Part shown: positions 1-9,253 of the stretch, piece after piece
Position numbering within the stretch: the stretch's first letter is position 1
Layout: every line of letters starts with the position of its first letter
NCBI GenBank assembly: GCA_036936605.1
Contig: JAUPFV010000005.1
Coordinates: 8,144,345 to 8,208,344 of the forward strand
Direction: 5' to 3'
DNA from: Limnanthes douglasii subsp. nivea
Taxonomy: Eukaryota > Streptophyta > Magnoliopsida > Brassicales > Limnanthaceae
Length of the DNA: 64,000 bases
Notes under the pieces: model-generated
Told to the model about the DNA's origin: nothing
Seen by the model: the letters and a program-made list of their open reading frames with translations, nothing else
Database searches by the model: none
Position numbers and translations under genes: made by a program

Positions 1-379
1 AAGATAACGTAGAAGGGGCAATCAAGCGAACATATAGTAACTCCAAGGAAGTTCAAAGTAATGGAAGGTAACAGAAGAGACCAAGAAGGAGGGGACTTGA
101 AAAGATAGTAAAAGAATAAATTAATAAATTAAATTAAGATTAGTTACATAGGCAAGCTTATCTTGGTGTCGTGGAATGTGAACCGAAGATCAGAGAATAT
201 TCGGTGAGAAACCAGAGAGGCATTGGTCGGAGGGGAACTAAAAATTCTTGAGTTCCTCTTCTTCTAGACATGATAAATAACCGCGCCAAAGTAAGAGCGC
301 CAAATGTGTCGGTTTTCAAGACTTAGACTAATTTGATGTCTCATAGACCCAAGAATGCCAGCACGAAGCGGTAAAAGGG

Positions 380-486
380 AAACGTAGTTTTGAACTAGTA
401 AATGCCCAAATACTTTGAGTGAAGCTACAATCAAAGAGCAGATGCACAATAGTTTTGGAAGCAGAGTTGCATAAATCACAATCAAG
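380..486 (-). pseudogene. zf-RVT (reverse transcriptase zinc-binding) remnant
   Basis: The minus strand from 480 downward reads CDLCNSASKTIVHLLFDC and then FTQSIW. This is the C-x2-C ... H-x3-4-C pattern of the zinc-binding domain at the C-terminus of plant LINE RTs. It is in a different frame from the long open stretch over the same bases, which is a shadow. Its position 3' of the RT blocks completes the LINE assignment. Confidence 0.8.
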
Positions 487-1250
487 TGGGGGTATTGAAA
501 CCCCAATTGAGAATCTTATCTCCGGTAGAAAGTTTGCCTATGATAGTGAGCCATAAGATAAAGAAGTGACAAGGAATATTGAATTTATTCCATACTAACC
601 CGGCCTACCTTACAATAGGGGCAGGCATACGAATAACGTTACAGGTATCCTTGATTGTGAAGTCGTTACAACCAGCCTTCTCAATCCAAAAAAGAACATT
701 ATAAGAGTTGATGTTAGGAGGGTCAGGGTGAGGATGAGTTTGTTGATCTCCATAAGATTAATACAACTTCTAGCTCTAGCTAATTTGATGTTTTGAGGCC
801 AATTCCAATGACCATCGCGTATGATATCCGATACCTTGAGGTTTTTCCCGAGCCGGGAATCCTTGATGATATTGGTACCATAGTGCGAATCTATTGAGGT
901 ATGGAAGAGTCATGGGTCATACCAGAAAGAAGTACTCGAACCATATCCAATAGCCACCACGTACAAATTACTAGCCAACGGGCGATGACTAAGAATTTTC
1001 CTCCAAATCCAAGAAGGAGATGAACCAATTGAAAGATCCCCAAAACTATTATTTTTTATTTTTATTTTATTTTTATCCAGTTACTCTAGATAGAGTGATT
1101 GTTAATACTAATAATAGACCAGATATGTTTAAGGACATCCGCTTTATTCCATATTTTTAGATCCATGATCCCAAAGCTGCCTTTTTCTGTGAAATATGTG
1201 ATATTAGACCAAACCACTTTAGCCCCATGGATTTTCATAAAGGAACCTGA

Positions 1251-1526
1251 CTAAAGGAAACGACGAAGGTTCTGGGCTAGCTCTTTAATTATCCTAGAGG
1301 GGAGGATAAAGATGGAGGACCAGTAGACTTGACCAGCAAATAAGACAGATTTGATAAGTTGGAGTCTTCCCGCATATGACAGATGCTTGAAGGTCCAAGA
1401 ATCGATCCTTACGGTAATTTTATGAAGAAAAGGCCGACAATATGTATGTGTAAGACGACCAGTAAGAAGGGAGACTCCTATATATTTGACTGTGAGAGAA
1501 CCTTCTAAATAACCCATAATAGACAT
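1251..1526 (-). pseudogene. LINE RT C-terminal (thumb) segment
   Basis: An open stretch of 91 codons reads VKYIGVSLLTGRLT, then W-x-x-K-H-L-S-Y-A-G-R-L-Q-L-I-K-S-V-L and YWSSIFILP. This is the conserved block after the catalytic core of plant LINE RTs, which typically reads KYLGVPL followed by SYAGRLQLI. It lies 3' of the FADD block in the same orientation, as expected, but in another frame. It is a fragment of the same dead element. Confidence 0.85.
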
Positions 1527-1625
1527 GAGCTTAGTGCGAAGAGGATTATTGATACCCGGCAGAAAGATATAACTTTTAGAGGGGTTGACTTTTAAACTAG
1601 AAAGGGAGTAGAAATCATCAAAAGC

Positions 1626-2200
1626 CTAATTGATGAGGAGAATGAAGTTGACATCACCATGACAAAAAATCATAAGATCGTCTGCAAAGTAGAGATTTGT
1701 AATTATGAAATTGTGGTACTTCCAATGAAACTGGAAGTTTTTGTCATTACTCTTCTCTTTGAGGGTACTAGAAATGACTTGCATGACAAAGACAAAGATA
1801 AAAGGGGAAAACAGCTCCCTTTGTCTGAGACCATTTCTACTTTTGAAGTTACCGTAAGGATCTCCATTAATATTGATGGAGTAAGAGGGGGAAGAGATGC
1901 AGTTGATGATCCAAGTGATCATATTTTCCGGAAAGTTCATCGCCACAAAAATGTCAAAGATGAGATGTCAGCGAACATTATCAAAAGCTTTCATAAGATT
2001 AATTTTAAAAGCTACTCTTTTAACTTTACAATTAATATTATTCCCTCTTAGAAGTTCTTATGAAATAAGGATGTTATCCGAGATCTTCATACACAAGACG
2101 AAAGCCGATTGTGAATTATCAATCAAATAGGAGAAGGAATCCTTAAATTTATTAGCTAATATTTTAGAAATGGTCTTGTAAACAACATTACAAAGAGCAA
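1626..2200 (-). pseudogene. LINE reverse transcriptase, palm/fingers part
   Basis: The minus strand near 2190-2150 reads HIALCNVVYKTISKILANK, the usual LINE RT entry block. SQSAFV follows near 2110-2090, KAFDNVR near 2010-1985, then a GLRQ-type block, and FADDLMIFCHGD near 1688-1650 with the FADD catalytic pair. These motifs place it firmly in the non-LTR RT family. Breaks include a TGA just after KAFDNVR, where the family has a tryptophan, and a TAA after DNILIS. The 106-residue open piece at 1626-1946 is only the middle of the domain. It cannot make a working enzyme. Confidence 0.88.
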
Positions 2201-2205
2201 TATGT

Positions 2206-4699
2206 CATATATATATATCTTTATGAGTAACACAGATTGCAAATGCACCAAAATCGTCCTGACACACCACAACAACAACATATAGATAAAAACTAAGACA
2301 AACATAAATATCACACCAAAATCGTCCTGACACACCACAACAGCAACATATAGATAGAAGAACACCAATAATTGAATATTTTGGTTAAAACAGCTAAATA
2401 ACTTAGGCAACATTTTGGAAAACCACCTAATACATGTATCTTTATGAGTAACACAGATTGCAAATGCACCAAAATCGTCCTGACACACCACAACAACAAC
2501 ATATAGATAGAAGAACACCAATAATTGAATCTTTTGGTTAAAACAGTTAAATAACTTAGGCAACATTTTGAGAAAACCACATAATACATATATCTTTGAG
2601 TAACACAGATTACAAATGCACCAAAATCGTCCTGACACACCACAACAACAACATATAGATAGAAACTACGACAAACATAAATATCACACCAAAATCGTCC
2701 TGACACACCACAGCAGCAACATATAGATAGAAGAACACCAATAATTGAATCTTTTGGTAAAAGCAACTAAATAACTTAGGCAACATTTTGGAAAACCACC
2801 TAATATATATATCTTTATGAGTAACACAGATTGCAAATGCACCAAAATCGTCCTGACACACCACAACAGCAACATATAGATAGAAACTAAGACAAACATA
2901 AATATCACACCAAAATCGTCCTGACACACCACAACAAGAACATATAGATAGAAGAACACCAATAATTGAATCTTTTGGTTAAAACAGTTAAATAACTTAG
3001 GCAACATTTTGGAAAGCCACCTAATACATATATCTTTATGAGTAACACAGATTGCAAATGCACCAAAATCGTCCTGACACACCACAGCAGCAACATATAG
3101 ATAGAAACTAAGACAAACATATATATCACACCAAAATCATCCCGACACACCACAACAACAACATATAGATAGAAGAACACCAATAATTGAATCTTTTGGT
3201 TAAAACAGGTAAATAACTTGGGCAACATTTTGGAAAACCACCTAATACATATATCTTTATGGGTAACACAGATTGCAAATGCACCAAAATCGTCCTGACA
3301 CACCACAACAGCAAAATATAGATAGAAACTAAGACAAACATAAATATCACACCAAAATCGTCATGACACACCACAACAGCAACATATAGATAGAAGAACA
3401 CCAATAATTGAATCTTTTGGCTAAAACAGCTAAATAACTTAGGCAACATTTTGGAAAACCACCGAATACATGTATCTTTATGAGTAACACAGATTGCAAA
3501 TGCACCAAAATCGTCCTGACACACCACAAGAGCAACATATAGATAGAAGAACACCAATAATTGAATCTTTTGGTTAAAACAGGTAAATAACTTATGCAAC
3601 ATTTTGGAAAACCACCTAATACATATATGTTTATGAGTAACACAGATTGCAAATGCACCAAAATCGTCCTGACACACCACAACAGCAAAATATAGATAGA
3701 AACTAAGACAAACATAAATATCACACCAAAATCGTCATGACACACCACAACAACAACATATAGATAGAAGAACACGAATAATTGAATATTTTGGTTAAAA
3801 TAGCTAAATAACTTAGGGAACATTTTGGAAAACCACCTAATACATGTATCTTTATGAGTAACACAGATTGCAAATGCACCAAAATTGTCATGACACACCA
3901 CAACAACAACATATAGATAGAAACTAAGACAAACATAAATATCACACCAAAATCGTCATGACACACCACAACAGCAAATATAGATAGAAGAACACCAATA
4001 ATTGAATCTTTTGGTTAAAACAGTTAAATAACTTAGGCAACATTTTGGAAAACCACCTAATACATATATCTTTGAGTAACACAGATTGCAAATGCACCAA
4101 AATCGTCCTGACACACCACAACAGCAAATATAGATAGAAGAACACCAATAATTGAATCTTTTGGTTAAAACAGTTAAATAACTTAGGAAACATTTTGGAA
4201 AACCACCTAATACATATATCTTTGAGTAACACAGATTGCAAATGCACCAAAATCGTCCTGACACACCACAACAGCAACATATAGATAGAAACTAAGACAT
4301 ACATAAATATCACACTAAAATCGTCCTGACACAGCACAACAACAACAACATATAGATAGAAGAACACCAATAATTGAATCTTTTGGTTAAAATAACTAAA
4401 TAACTTAGGCAACATTTTGGAAAACCATCTAATACATATATCTTTATGAGTAACACAGATTGCAAATGTACCAAAATCGTCATGAGACATCACAACAGCA
4501 ACATGTAGATAGAAGAACACCAATAATTGAATCTTTTGGTTAAAACAACTAAATAACTTAGGCAACATTTTGGAAAACCACCTAATACATATATCTTTAT
4601 GAGTAACACAGATTGCAAATGCACCAAAATCGTCATGACACACCACAACAACAACATATAGATAGAAACTAAGACAAACATAAATACCACACCAAAATC
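2206..4699. repeat. Composite minisatellite, alternating ~221- and ~152-bp units
   Basis: About thirteen tandem units are marked by the anchor GAGTAACACAGATTGCAAAT. Anchors fall near 2225, 2445, 2598, 2818, 3039, 3261, 3482, 3635, 3856, 4074, 4224, 4448 and 4601. The spacings fall into two classes, about 218-224 and 150-153 bp. The long unit is the short unit plus a ~69-bp block (AACTAAGACAAACATAAAT...) that partly duplicates the neighbouring CCAAAATCGTCCTGACACACC segment. Units differ by a few bases each. The array starts inside the LINE RT and ends near 4699. All three minus-strand frames stay largely open, which is a property of the repeat and not evidence of coding. Confidence 0.95.
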
Positions 4700-5352
4700 T
4701 ATTGGGCATATAAAACTAAAGACCACTTAAATTCAGTCACTGTCTAGGTCATACAATGAAACAATGTATTAACTCTGGTATCTAAAGGGTTAAACAAATG
4801 CACAAAGTTATTTTCACTGTATCCCCAAAACAACACAATCAGAAGTTAAAGCATATGAAATTGAATACAAAAATGAAAAAAAGTAGAGCAGTTACATACG
4901 CATAAGCTTAGGATTTTACCTTAATCGTTCGATTCAACCCATTTCATCGGATTGAAATTTAGTATCAATCGATCTTCTGTCAGTAGCAAGTAAAGCAATC
5001 CGTTTTGTTTTCTAGGTTTTAGATTCTCAATCCATCGTTTAATAATTAGGTTATTAGGGTTTCTGTTTTTGGTTTTGGATTTAGAGCGATTTGAAGCTTT
5101 GGGGTCGTTTGAGAGCTTTGTTTGTGTTTCTCATAGAGAAGGAGAATAGAGCGATTTGAAACTTTGGGGTCGTCTGAGAGCTTTGTTCGTGTTTCTCATG
5201 GAGAACGAGAATAACAGGTAAGGAAAGGTAATTTTGTCATTTTTTATATCCTATACACTAATTGGAATTAGCAAGCTAAAATGTACTTACTAAGAATTTT
5301 AAAATATTCTATACACCTATTAGGAACTCGTCCTACAATAATATACTATTTG
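4700..5352. other. Gene-leader-like AT-rich stretch, no coding region
   Basis: No open reading frame of note. On the minus strand it looks like the leader of a plant gene. A GTAAAATCC-type donor lies near 4925, and a pyrimidine stretch ending GGGGATACAG near 4820-4830 could be an acceptor. At 5226-5243 the plus strand reads GGTAATTTTGTCATTTTT, which resembles some Mutator-like terminal sequences, but no inverted partner was found. Assignment as a captured 5' region is only a guess. Confidence 0.35.
5082..5211. repeat. 65-bp tandem duplication (two copies)
   Basis: Units 5082-5146 and 5147-5211 begin TAGAGCGATTTGAA and end GAGAAGGAGAA or GAGAACGAGAA. They differ at only a few positions. No function is evident. 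The duplication lies in the leader-like stretch next to the large minisatellite. Confidence 0.85.
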
Positions 5353-5444
5353 CTATCTTAAACAAATCTCTAAAATATAAAAAAATAAAATAAAATAAAA
5401 CTAATACATTTAAATAGATTTTTATAAAGACCTTCTGCCTACAT
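5353..5444. repeat. Direct repeat, left copy (~92 bp)
   Basis: TATCTTAAACAAATC through TTTTTATAAAGACCTTCTGCCTAC matches 15890-15981 in the same orientation at roughly 80% identity by eye. The match stops abruptly on its right side at both places. The two copies bracket the chimeric gene region and its Copia insertion. They could be terminal repeats of a non-autonomous element or two insertions of the same short element. Confidence 0.6.
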
Positions 5445-5651
5445 GATCCTCTCTCTCAGTCGGAAAGACTCCCATGTCGAATTTGTCCTTTTTCTTCGTG
5501 TCAAAAATAGTATCATTCTCGGAAACCCCATTAGGTGGATCAACCTGTAATATTGTCTCTATCTTGTTTTCATCAACTATGGTACCACCAACAGGAAGAA
5601 AACCCTTATGATCCATCTCTTTGTCCTTAGTAACTGCTTGATCCCCAATTA
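5422..5651 (-). pseudogene. Unrecognised tail of the chimera
   Basis: Downstream of the GCN1 piece an open stretch continues in another frame. It includes AVIGDQAVTKDKEMDHKGFL and QVDPPNGVSENDTIFDTKKK and stops at 5422. Its last codons, VGRRSL-stop, fall in the 92-bp direct repeat, whose other copy gives VDKRLL-stop. I do not recognise the source. Confidence 0.4.
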
Positions 5652-5967
5652 CTGCATAAATATATGAAGTAATGGCCTGAGAGCTTTCGGGAGACAAAAT
5701 CCAGGTATAAGAATTGGTCCACATTTGCTCTTCCTGTGCATTTTATCCCTGGATATGGATACAGCATCATGTACTAGTTTTATAAAAGAAGGAAGTATCC
5801 TTGGGAATCGATTCGATCACCCTCGACAAAGCTTCCCAAGCAACCACAACAGTAGCGGAATTTGAATCACAGAGCAAAATAATCAAGGTCGAAATCATAT
5901 TATGTGCTTCATCATCTAAATAAAGTTTGTTGTTCTTGAAGAAGTCTCCTATTCGATATGCCGAACT
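5652..5967 (-). pseudogene. GCN1: GCN1/ILITYHIA HEAT-repeat fragment
   Basis: Codons read SSAYRIGDFFKNNKLYLDDE, MISTLIILLCDSNSATVVVA, WEALSRVIESIPKD. After a small frameshift near 5785 they read KLVHDAVSISRDK, then GPILIPGFCLPKALRPLLH. Plant GCN1 (ILITYHIA), the ribosome-associated activator of GCN2 kinase, has the matching run VAWEALSRVVGSVPKEVLP then KLVRDAVSTSRDK and VIPGFCLPKALQPLL. About 105 of roughly 2,600 residues are present. It ends in TAA at 5649-5651. The two halves are contiguous, with no intron between them. Confidence 0.88.
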
Positions 5968-6212
5968 TAAGATGATGTAGTTCACATCCATATACGTGAA
6001 TGTATGGGTCATGAGCCCCAATTATAAGGGATACAACATCAGTTCCAATCCATCCGACTTTGAAGTAATTGAACATTATAACAGATACAATAAGCCCATT
6101 GAAAATGACGACAATTATCAAAGGCATGGCAGTAACAAAATGGTGAATCATAAGCAGCCAAATCACTGATAGAAAACGGTGTCAACAGGCTACAAAAAAC
6201 GAGGAATACTGG
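5968..6212 (-). pseudogene. Unrecognised hydrophobic piece of the chimera
   Basis: Minus-strand codons near 6140-6060 read MPLIIVVIFNGLIVSVIMFN, a membrane-segment-like run, followed by WIGTDVVSLI. The run overlaps, in another frame, the upstream part of the GCN1 piece. It could be a captured membrane-protein exon or a chance hydrophobic frame. Confidence 0.3.
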
Positions 6213-6767
6213 TCATGACTTTCCAATGTCAGCTACATCACGCTTTAGCACGGATGACCGAGAATTTATAGACTTGTGGAATGCCTTGTCTAATATTAGA
6301 ATCTCCATGATGTTCACGCCACCTATTTGTTGCCAATGCACCAACGAATTATTTGATGCCCGAAAAATAATCTGACAGGTCCAATAAACGTTTACGCTTG
6401 GAAATATCACTGGGTAACAAAGACTTTGGAGAAGAAGACAGGTGTTTCTCGTGTCCGGTGCAAGTAACCGAAAGTAATCATAAGTCCTGCCAATCCAGTC
6501 TGTCATGGAAACATGAATATTACGCTCAGGATATTCACAGACCCAGTTAAGCAAATCTTCAGAGGGAATAGGGTATTCAAACAAGCAGATAATTTGGAAA
6601 AAAAGCCTTCTACCAACAACACTAAGCATTAATACACGAAACTAGATGCATCGATATCCTACATGTTCGTCACCCAGGGCTCCCAGCTTCTTAATATCTG
6701 CAGGAATTTTGATACCATTTATATAAAACAAGTAATTATTTTGTTGCTGCAGCTGGAACTTAACATC
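6213..6767 (-). pseudogene. Unrecognised part of the chimera
   Basis: Between the ABCC and GCN1 pieces lie stretches I cannot assign. One 138-codon open stretch covers 6213-6629. In another frame, near 6440-6360, is SSSPKSLLPSDISKRKRLL, which looks like real protein sequence. Codons such as [19 protein letters not shown] (near 6720-6680) also look coding-derived. Given the neighbours, these are probably further captured exons of genes I do not recognise. Confidence 0.4.
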
Positions 6768-6951
6768 AACAACTACAGAATCAAGCCCATCTTGTTCGTG
6801 GACTGCTTCTCTCAGCTGGCACTTATCAAGAACCCCCCAAATCTTCTGACCTGTATGTTGAGATAGTGGATCCAAATTGTATCTCACAGTTCGATTATAA
6901 AGTTCCATTATAAAGAGTAGAATCCTCTTTATCGAGTACCTGAAAAGTATT
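6768..6951 (-). pseudogene. ABC transporter C family (MRP-type) NBD2 fragment
   Basis: Codons read [11 protein letters not shown], then (another frame) [18 protein letters not shown] and [18 protein letters not shown]. This is the Q-loop to pre-signature part of the second nucleotide-binding domain of plant ABCC/MRP transporters, closest by memory to the ABCC10-type text [18 protein letters not shown]. The frame changes at a 13-bp imperfect duplication (6889-6914). Walker B and the signature are absent, so it is only a fragment. Confidence 0.85.
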
Positions 6952-7251
6952 CAGGTTCTGGAGAAACATCCGCTGACCACGGAAATGTAAAGTTGTCGAT
7001 ATGTCAGAAAAAAATGACGGAAAACCTAATATTTGAAGAGCCAAGTCTGTCACATGAAGCTGCCCATAAAGGTTGGGATATGTCTCTCCTCTTGACCATG
7101 TGATTTGAATATTTAGAAGTCTCTCAAGAGACGGAACAAAGAAGTTGACAATCTTCAAAGTTGTATGCCCTTTCTGATCTACAATGCCAACAAAGACATC
7201 CATAGACAACCAGCCTCCCTTTTTAGAACTTGAGTCTAATCTCCACATGTT
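6952..7251 (-). pseudogene. TIC236: TIC236-like (DUF490/TamB family) fragment
   Basis: Codons read KKGGWLSMDVFVGIVDQKGH, FVPSLERLLNIQITWSRGE, YPNLYGQLHVTDLALQIL, and FSDISTTLHFRGQRMFLQN. Plant TIC236, a long chloroplast inner-envelope protein that links the TOC and TIC import machines, has closely matching text (SRGE-x-FPNLHGQLDVTGL and FRGQRIFLHNASG). About 100 of some 2,000 residues are present. It joins the ABCC piece without a stop. Confidence 0.75.
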
Positions 7252-7381
7252 ACAGGTTCTACTCATCTGTACATTCACGCGACTATAAAGATTATCAAAT
7301 TTGTTATGTCCGTTGACACTCTATTTCTCTACGTTCCTTCTGATATCTCCAAATTGTAGATATGAAACCCATAATCATTCA

Positions 7382-7477
7382 CTCTTCTTTTGTGGCATAC
7401 GCTTTGAATTCCAACAGAACCTGGTCTATATGTTGGTCAGATGCAAGCTTCATCATGATTTCTAACCTCTCCATCTT
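7382..7477 (-). pseudogene. Beta-adaptin (AP complex large subunit) fragment
   Basis: Directly after the [11 protein letters not shown] block, codons read [20 protein letters not shown] and [12 protein letters not shown]. Plant AP-1/AP-2 beta-adaptin has [20 protein letters not shown] followed by VLLEFKEYATEVD. The match covers only about 31 residues of the adaptin trunk solenoid. The shared V-K at the join may reflect microhomology between the two sources (inference). Confidence 0.85.
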
Positions 7478-7741
7478 CACAACTTCCCAGTCTTTCTCGT
7501 AACGATCCTAAGTAACATACATGTGTCCTCCACGAGAAGCAATTTATGCATTAACACCCTTCGCACGCAAATCCAAAAGCTCGTTCTCTAGTGTTTCGGC
7601 AAACCCTATGCTTAAACCTTCCAAAACATCACGTCCATCTGTCAAGACATGAACACGGATTCTATTGGCACCGCGTTTGGCAGACCCCTTTAACAATAAC
7701 TGCAATTGATCATTTCTTGTATGTCCATCACCGTTGTGGCT
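7475..7741 (-). pseudogene. Cofactor-independent phosphoglycerate mutase fragment
   Basis: Codons read GDGHTRNDQLQLLLKG, RGANRIRVHVLTDGRDVL, GFAETLENELLDLR, then GGHMYVT and [11 protein letters not shown]. This is the plant 2,3-bisphosphoglycerate-independent phosphoglycerate mutase, whose family reads HVLTDGRDVLDGSS and MYVTMDRYENDWDVVKRG. It normally acts in cytosolic glycolysis. Two in-frame stops occur, near 7544 and where the family has M before DRYE. The piece covers roughly 90 of about 560 residues and ends at a sharp join to beta-adaptin. Confidence 0.9.
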
Positions 7742-7746
7742 GTCAG

Positions 7747-7896
7747 GATTTCCTCGGCCTAAACGAGTTAGAATTAATGCAATCGCCATCACAGTTTCTC
7801 GAAGACCCATTGCATCAGCTAAGATCCCTCATCTTGCCATCTGTGTTACAGTTGGAAACTGGGCCGTTACTTCCCCAGAAAACATGTTCAGATATA
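7747..7896 (-). pseudogene. RAD5/HLTF-like SNF2 helicase fragment
   Basis: Codons read [17 protein letters not shown], stop, then GILADAMGLRETVMAIALIL. This matches the start of the SNF2 ATPase of plant RAD5/SMARCA3-like DNA-repair helicases, whose Walker A reads ADAMGLGKTVMTIAL. Two features kill it: a TGA where the family has a glycine, and the Walker A change G-K to R-E, which removes the ATP-binding lysine. Only about 50 residues are present, between the IDH and phosphoglycerate-mutase pieces. Confidence 0.8.
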
Positions 7897-8170
7897 AATG
7901 CAGCATCATGACGGAACTCAACAACAGAGCAGTTGGGTTAGCCAAATTCATTCCAGCAATATCAGGTGCTGATCTATGGACAACTTCAGCAAGCGCAACA
8001 CCGTCGGCCCCAATATTGTAACTTGGTGTCAACCCAGGTCCTCCAACCAATCCGGCACAAAGATCACTGATAATGTCTCCATAAAGATTAGGCATCACCA
8101 ATACATAAAAAAGGGCTGGATTATTCACAAGCATTATATGGTAATTGTTGTCTATGACAACTTCCTCGTA
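7897..8170 (-). pseudogene. NAD-dependent isocitrate dehydrogenase fragment
   Basis: Minus-strand codons read YEEVVIDN, then [44 protein letters not shown] and [16 protein letters not shown]. This is the C-terminal half of the mitochondrial NAD-IDH regulatory-type subunit, which works in the TCA cycle. The block [10 protein letters not shown] and the SAPDIAGKN-like motif are diagnostic. The match stops after SVMML, where a helicase-derived piece begins. The start of the piece lies across the Copia insertion: codons consistent with KYP-K-I continue at 15517. It is a fragment, not a gene. Confidence 0.88.
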
Positions 8171-8174
8171 TTTT

Positions 8175-8820
8175 TGTAAGAAATACAGATTTCTTACTTA
8201 ACTTATTGAACCATGAAATTAAATCATCGTGTAATAATGCGGAATAAATACTTACAAGATGTAGACATTCTTAGATCTTCAGATTCCTGACTTGAAGCGG
8301 ATGATCCGTGATCCTTTGCTAGGTTATCGATTCTTCTAAGAGATGGCAACCAAAACACACTTTTGTAATTGATTCGAAGGAAGAATCAATTTGTTTTTCT
8401 TAAAGGATTTTTTCTCTCTGTATTTGATCTCGTGTCTTTTAAGAATGAGGAACTCATTCTTATATAGAACTGAAGTGAGAAAACGGTTCTTCTCTTTTAA
8501 CCGTTTGTAACTTCCAGACGGTTACTTAATGTAGACCAGTCCTTATTAAATTGCCACCCTTAGGCACCATAACCCGGTATTATTTTGTTTTACAAAATAA
8601 CCCAAAAACTTTACGTTTTGCTTAAGTTGTTTATTTCCGAATCCAATCCTTCACAGTATTCGGAATTAAACCTGGTATTTATACAATTACCTCCATGATA
8701 CATATTTTATCTACTAGTCCGTTCTTTTCTTTATGATTACTTTTATTGGACTAATATTAACGATAGTTCGATACATCGATAAAACATGTGACGATCCAAC
8801 TTAATGGAGAAATTCTAACA
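8175..8820 (-). repeat. Copia 1 3' LTR
   Basis: On the minus strand it starts TGTTAGAATTTCTCC and ends CTTACA. It is 646 bp against 651 bp for the partner; most of the difference is one indel near the 3' end (8185-8195 here). The IDH piece resumes immediately beyond it. Confidence 0.93.
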
Positions 8821-8832
8821 ATCTCCCACTTG
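8821..8832 (-). promoter_or_regulatory. Copia 1 polypurine tract
   Basis: The minus strand reads AAGTGGGAGAT directly before the 3' LTR. Purine-rich AGTGGGAGAT-type tracts prime plus-strand synthesis in plant Copia elements. Confidence 0.8.
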
Positions 8833-9253
8833 GATCATCATATGCTACTATAGGATGCATCCATTTAATGAACGTTCTTAATTTCTATCGTCACATAGAT
8901 AACCTTAACAATCCCATAAATGACCATTAACGACATAGGACTAAAGTCATCATCAATGCATTTCAAGCCGCAAATAGATGCATCATTAATCACGATATCA
9001 CAACAATCAACTACATGGATCTATCATGGTGCATAACATAAGAATAATATGAAATGTAATCTTACCTATCTATTCTTAACTAGTCCCACTTAATTGGAGG
9101 TCTACTTACAGCAGAGTACGAATAATCAAAGATAAGACACATTGAAAACTTATATATATATATATATATATACATGTTTGCATTTATGACCTTAAGTTCG
9201 CGAATATCATAATACAAACAAATTTAATAGCTTAATACAAACTCCCACTGAAA
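8833..9253. other. Copia 1 3' untranslated region
   Basis: Between the RNase H end and the polypurine tract. It contains a (TA)n run at about 9152-9172 and no reading frame. Confidence 0.7.

Larger units (their letters stand above)
1..2205 (-). mobile_element. Degenerate LINE (non-LTR retrotransposon), RT half
   Basis: Read on the minus strand from 2205 down to 1, this is the reverse-transcriptase half of a plant LINE. The blocks follow the expected order: RT entry block, RT palm, thumb, then a zinc-binding RVT-type domain. No part is intact, and frames change several times. The 5' side (high coordinates) stops inside the RT entry block where a tandem array begins, so ORF1 and the endonuclease are absent. 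The 3' side leaves the window. It is clearly a dead copy. Confidence 0.88.
5422..8170 (-). pseudogene. Chimeric pseudogene from at least seven host genes
   Basis: Read from 8170 down, successive blocks match unrelated plant proteins in the same orientation: NAD-isocitrate dehydrogenase, RAD5/SNF2 helicase, cofactor-independent phosphoglycerate mutase, beta-adaptin, TIC236, an ABCC transporter and GCN1. Several intervening pieces were not recognised. Pieces are about 30-110 residues and junctions are abrupt. Frameshifts and stops are frequent, so no long protein is made today. The common orientation suggests capture into one transcription unit, as in Pack-MULEs, Helitrons or transducing retroelements. 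The upstream end continues past the Copia insertion at 8175-15516. Individual blocks are listed separately. Confidence 0.85.

Noticed and set aside
2156..4726. Long overlapping minus-strand open frames (up to 255 codons) with repeated text such as RFWCICNLC
   Set aside because: They all lie in the minisatellite, exist in all three frames because the unit length is not a multiple of three, and match no known protein.
7591..8021. Plus-strand open frames of about 100 codons
   Set aside because: They are shadows of the IDH, RAD5 and phosphoglycerate-mutase pieces, which are clearly on the minus strand.
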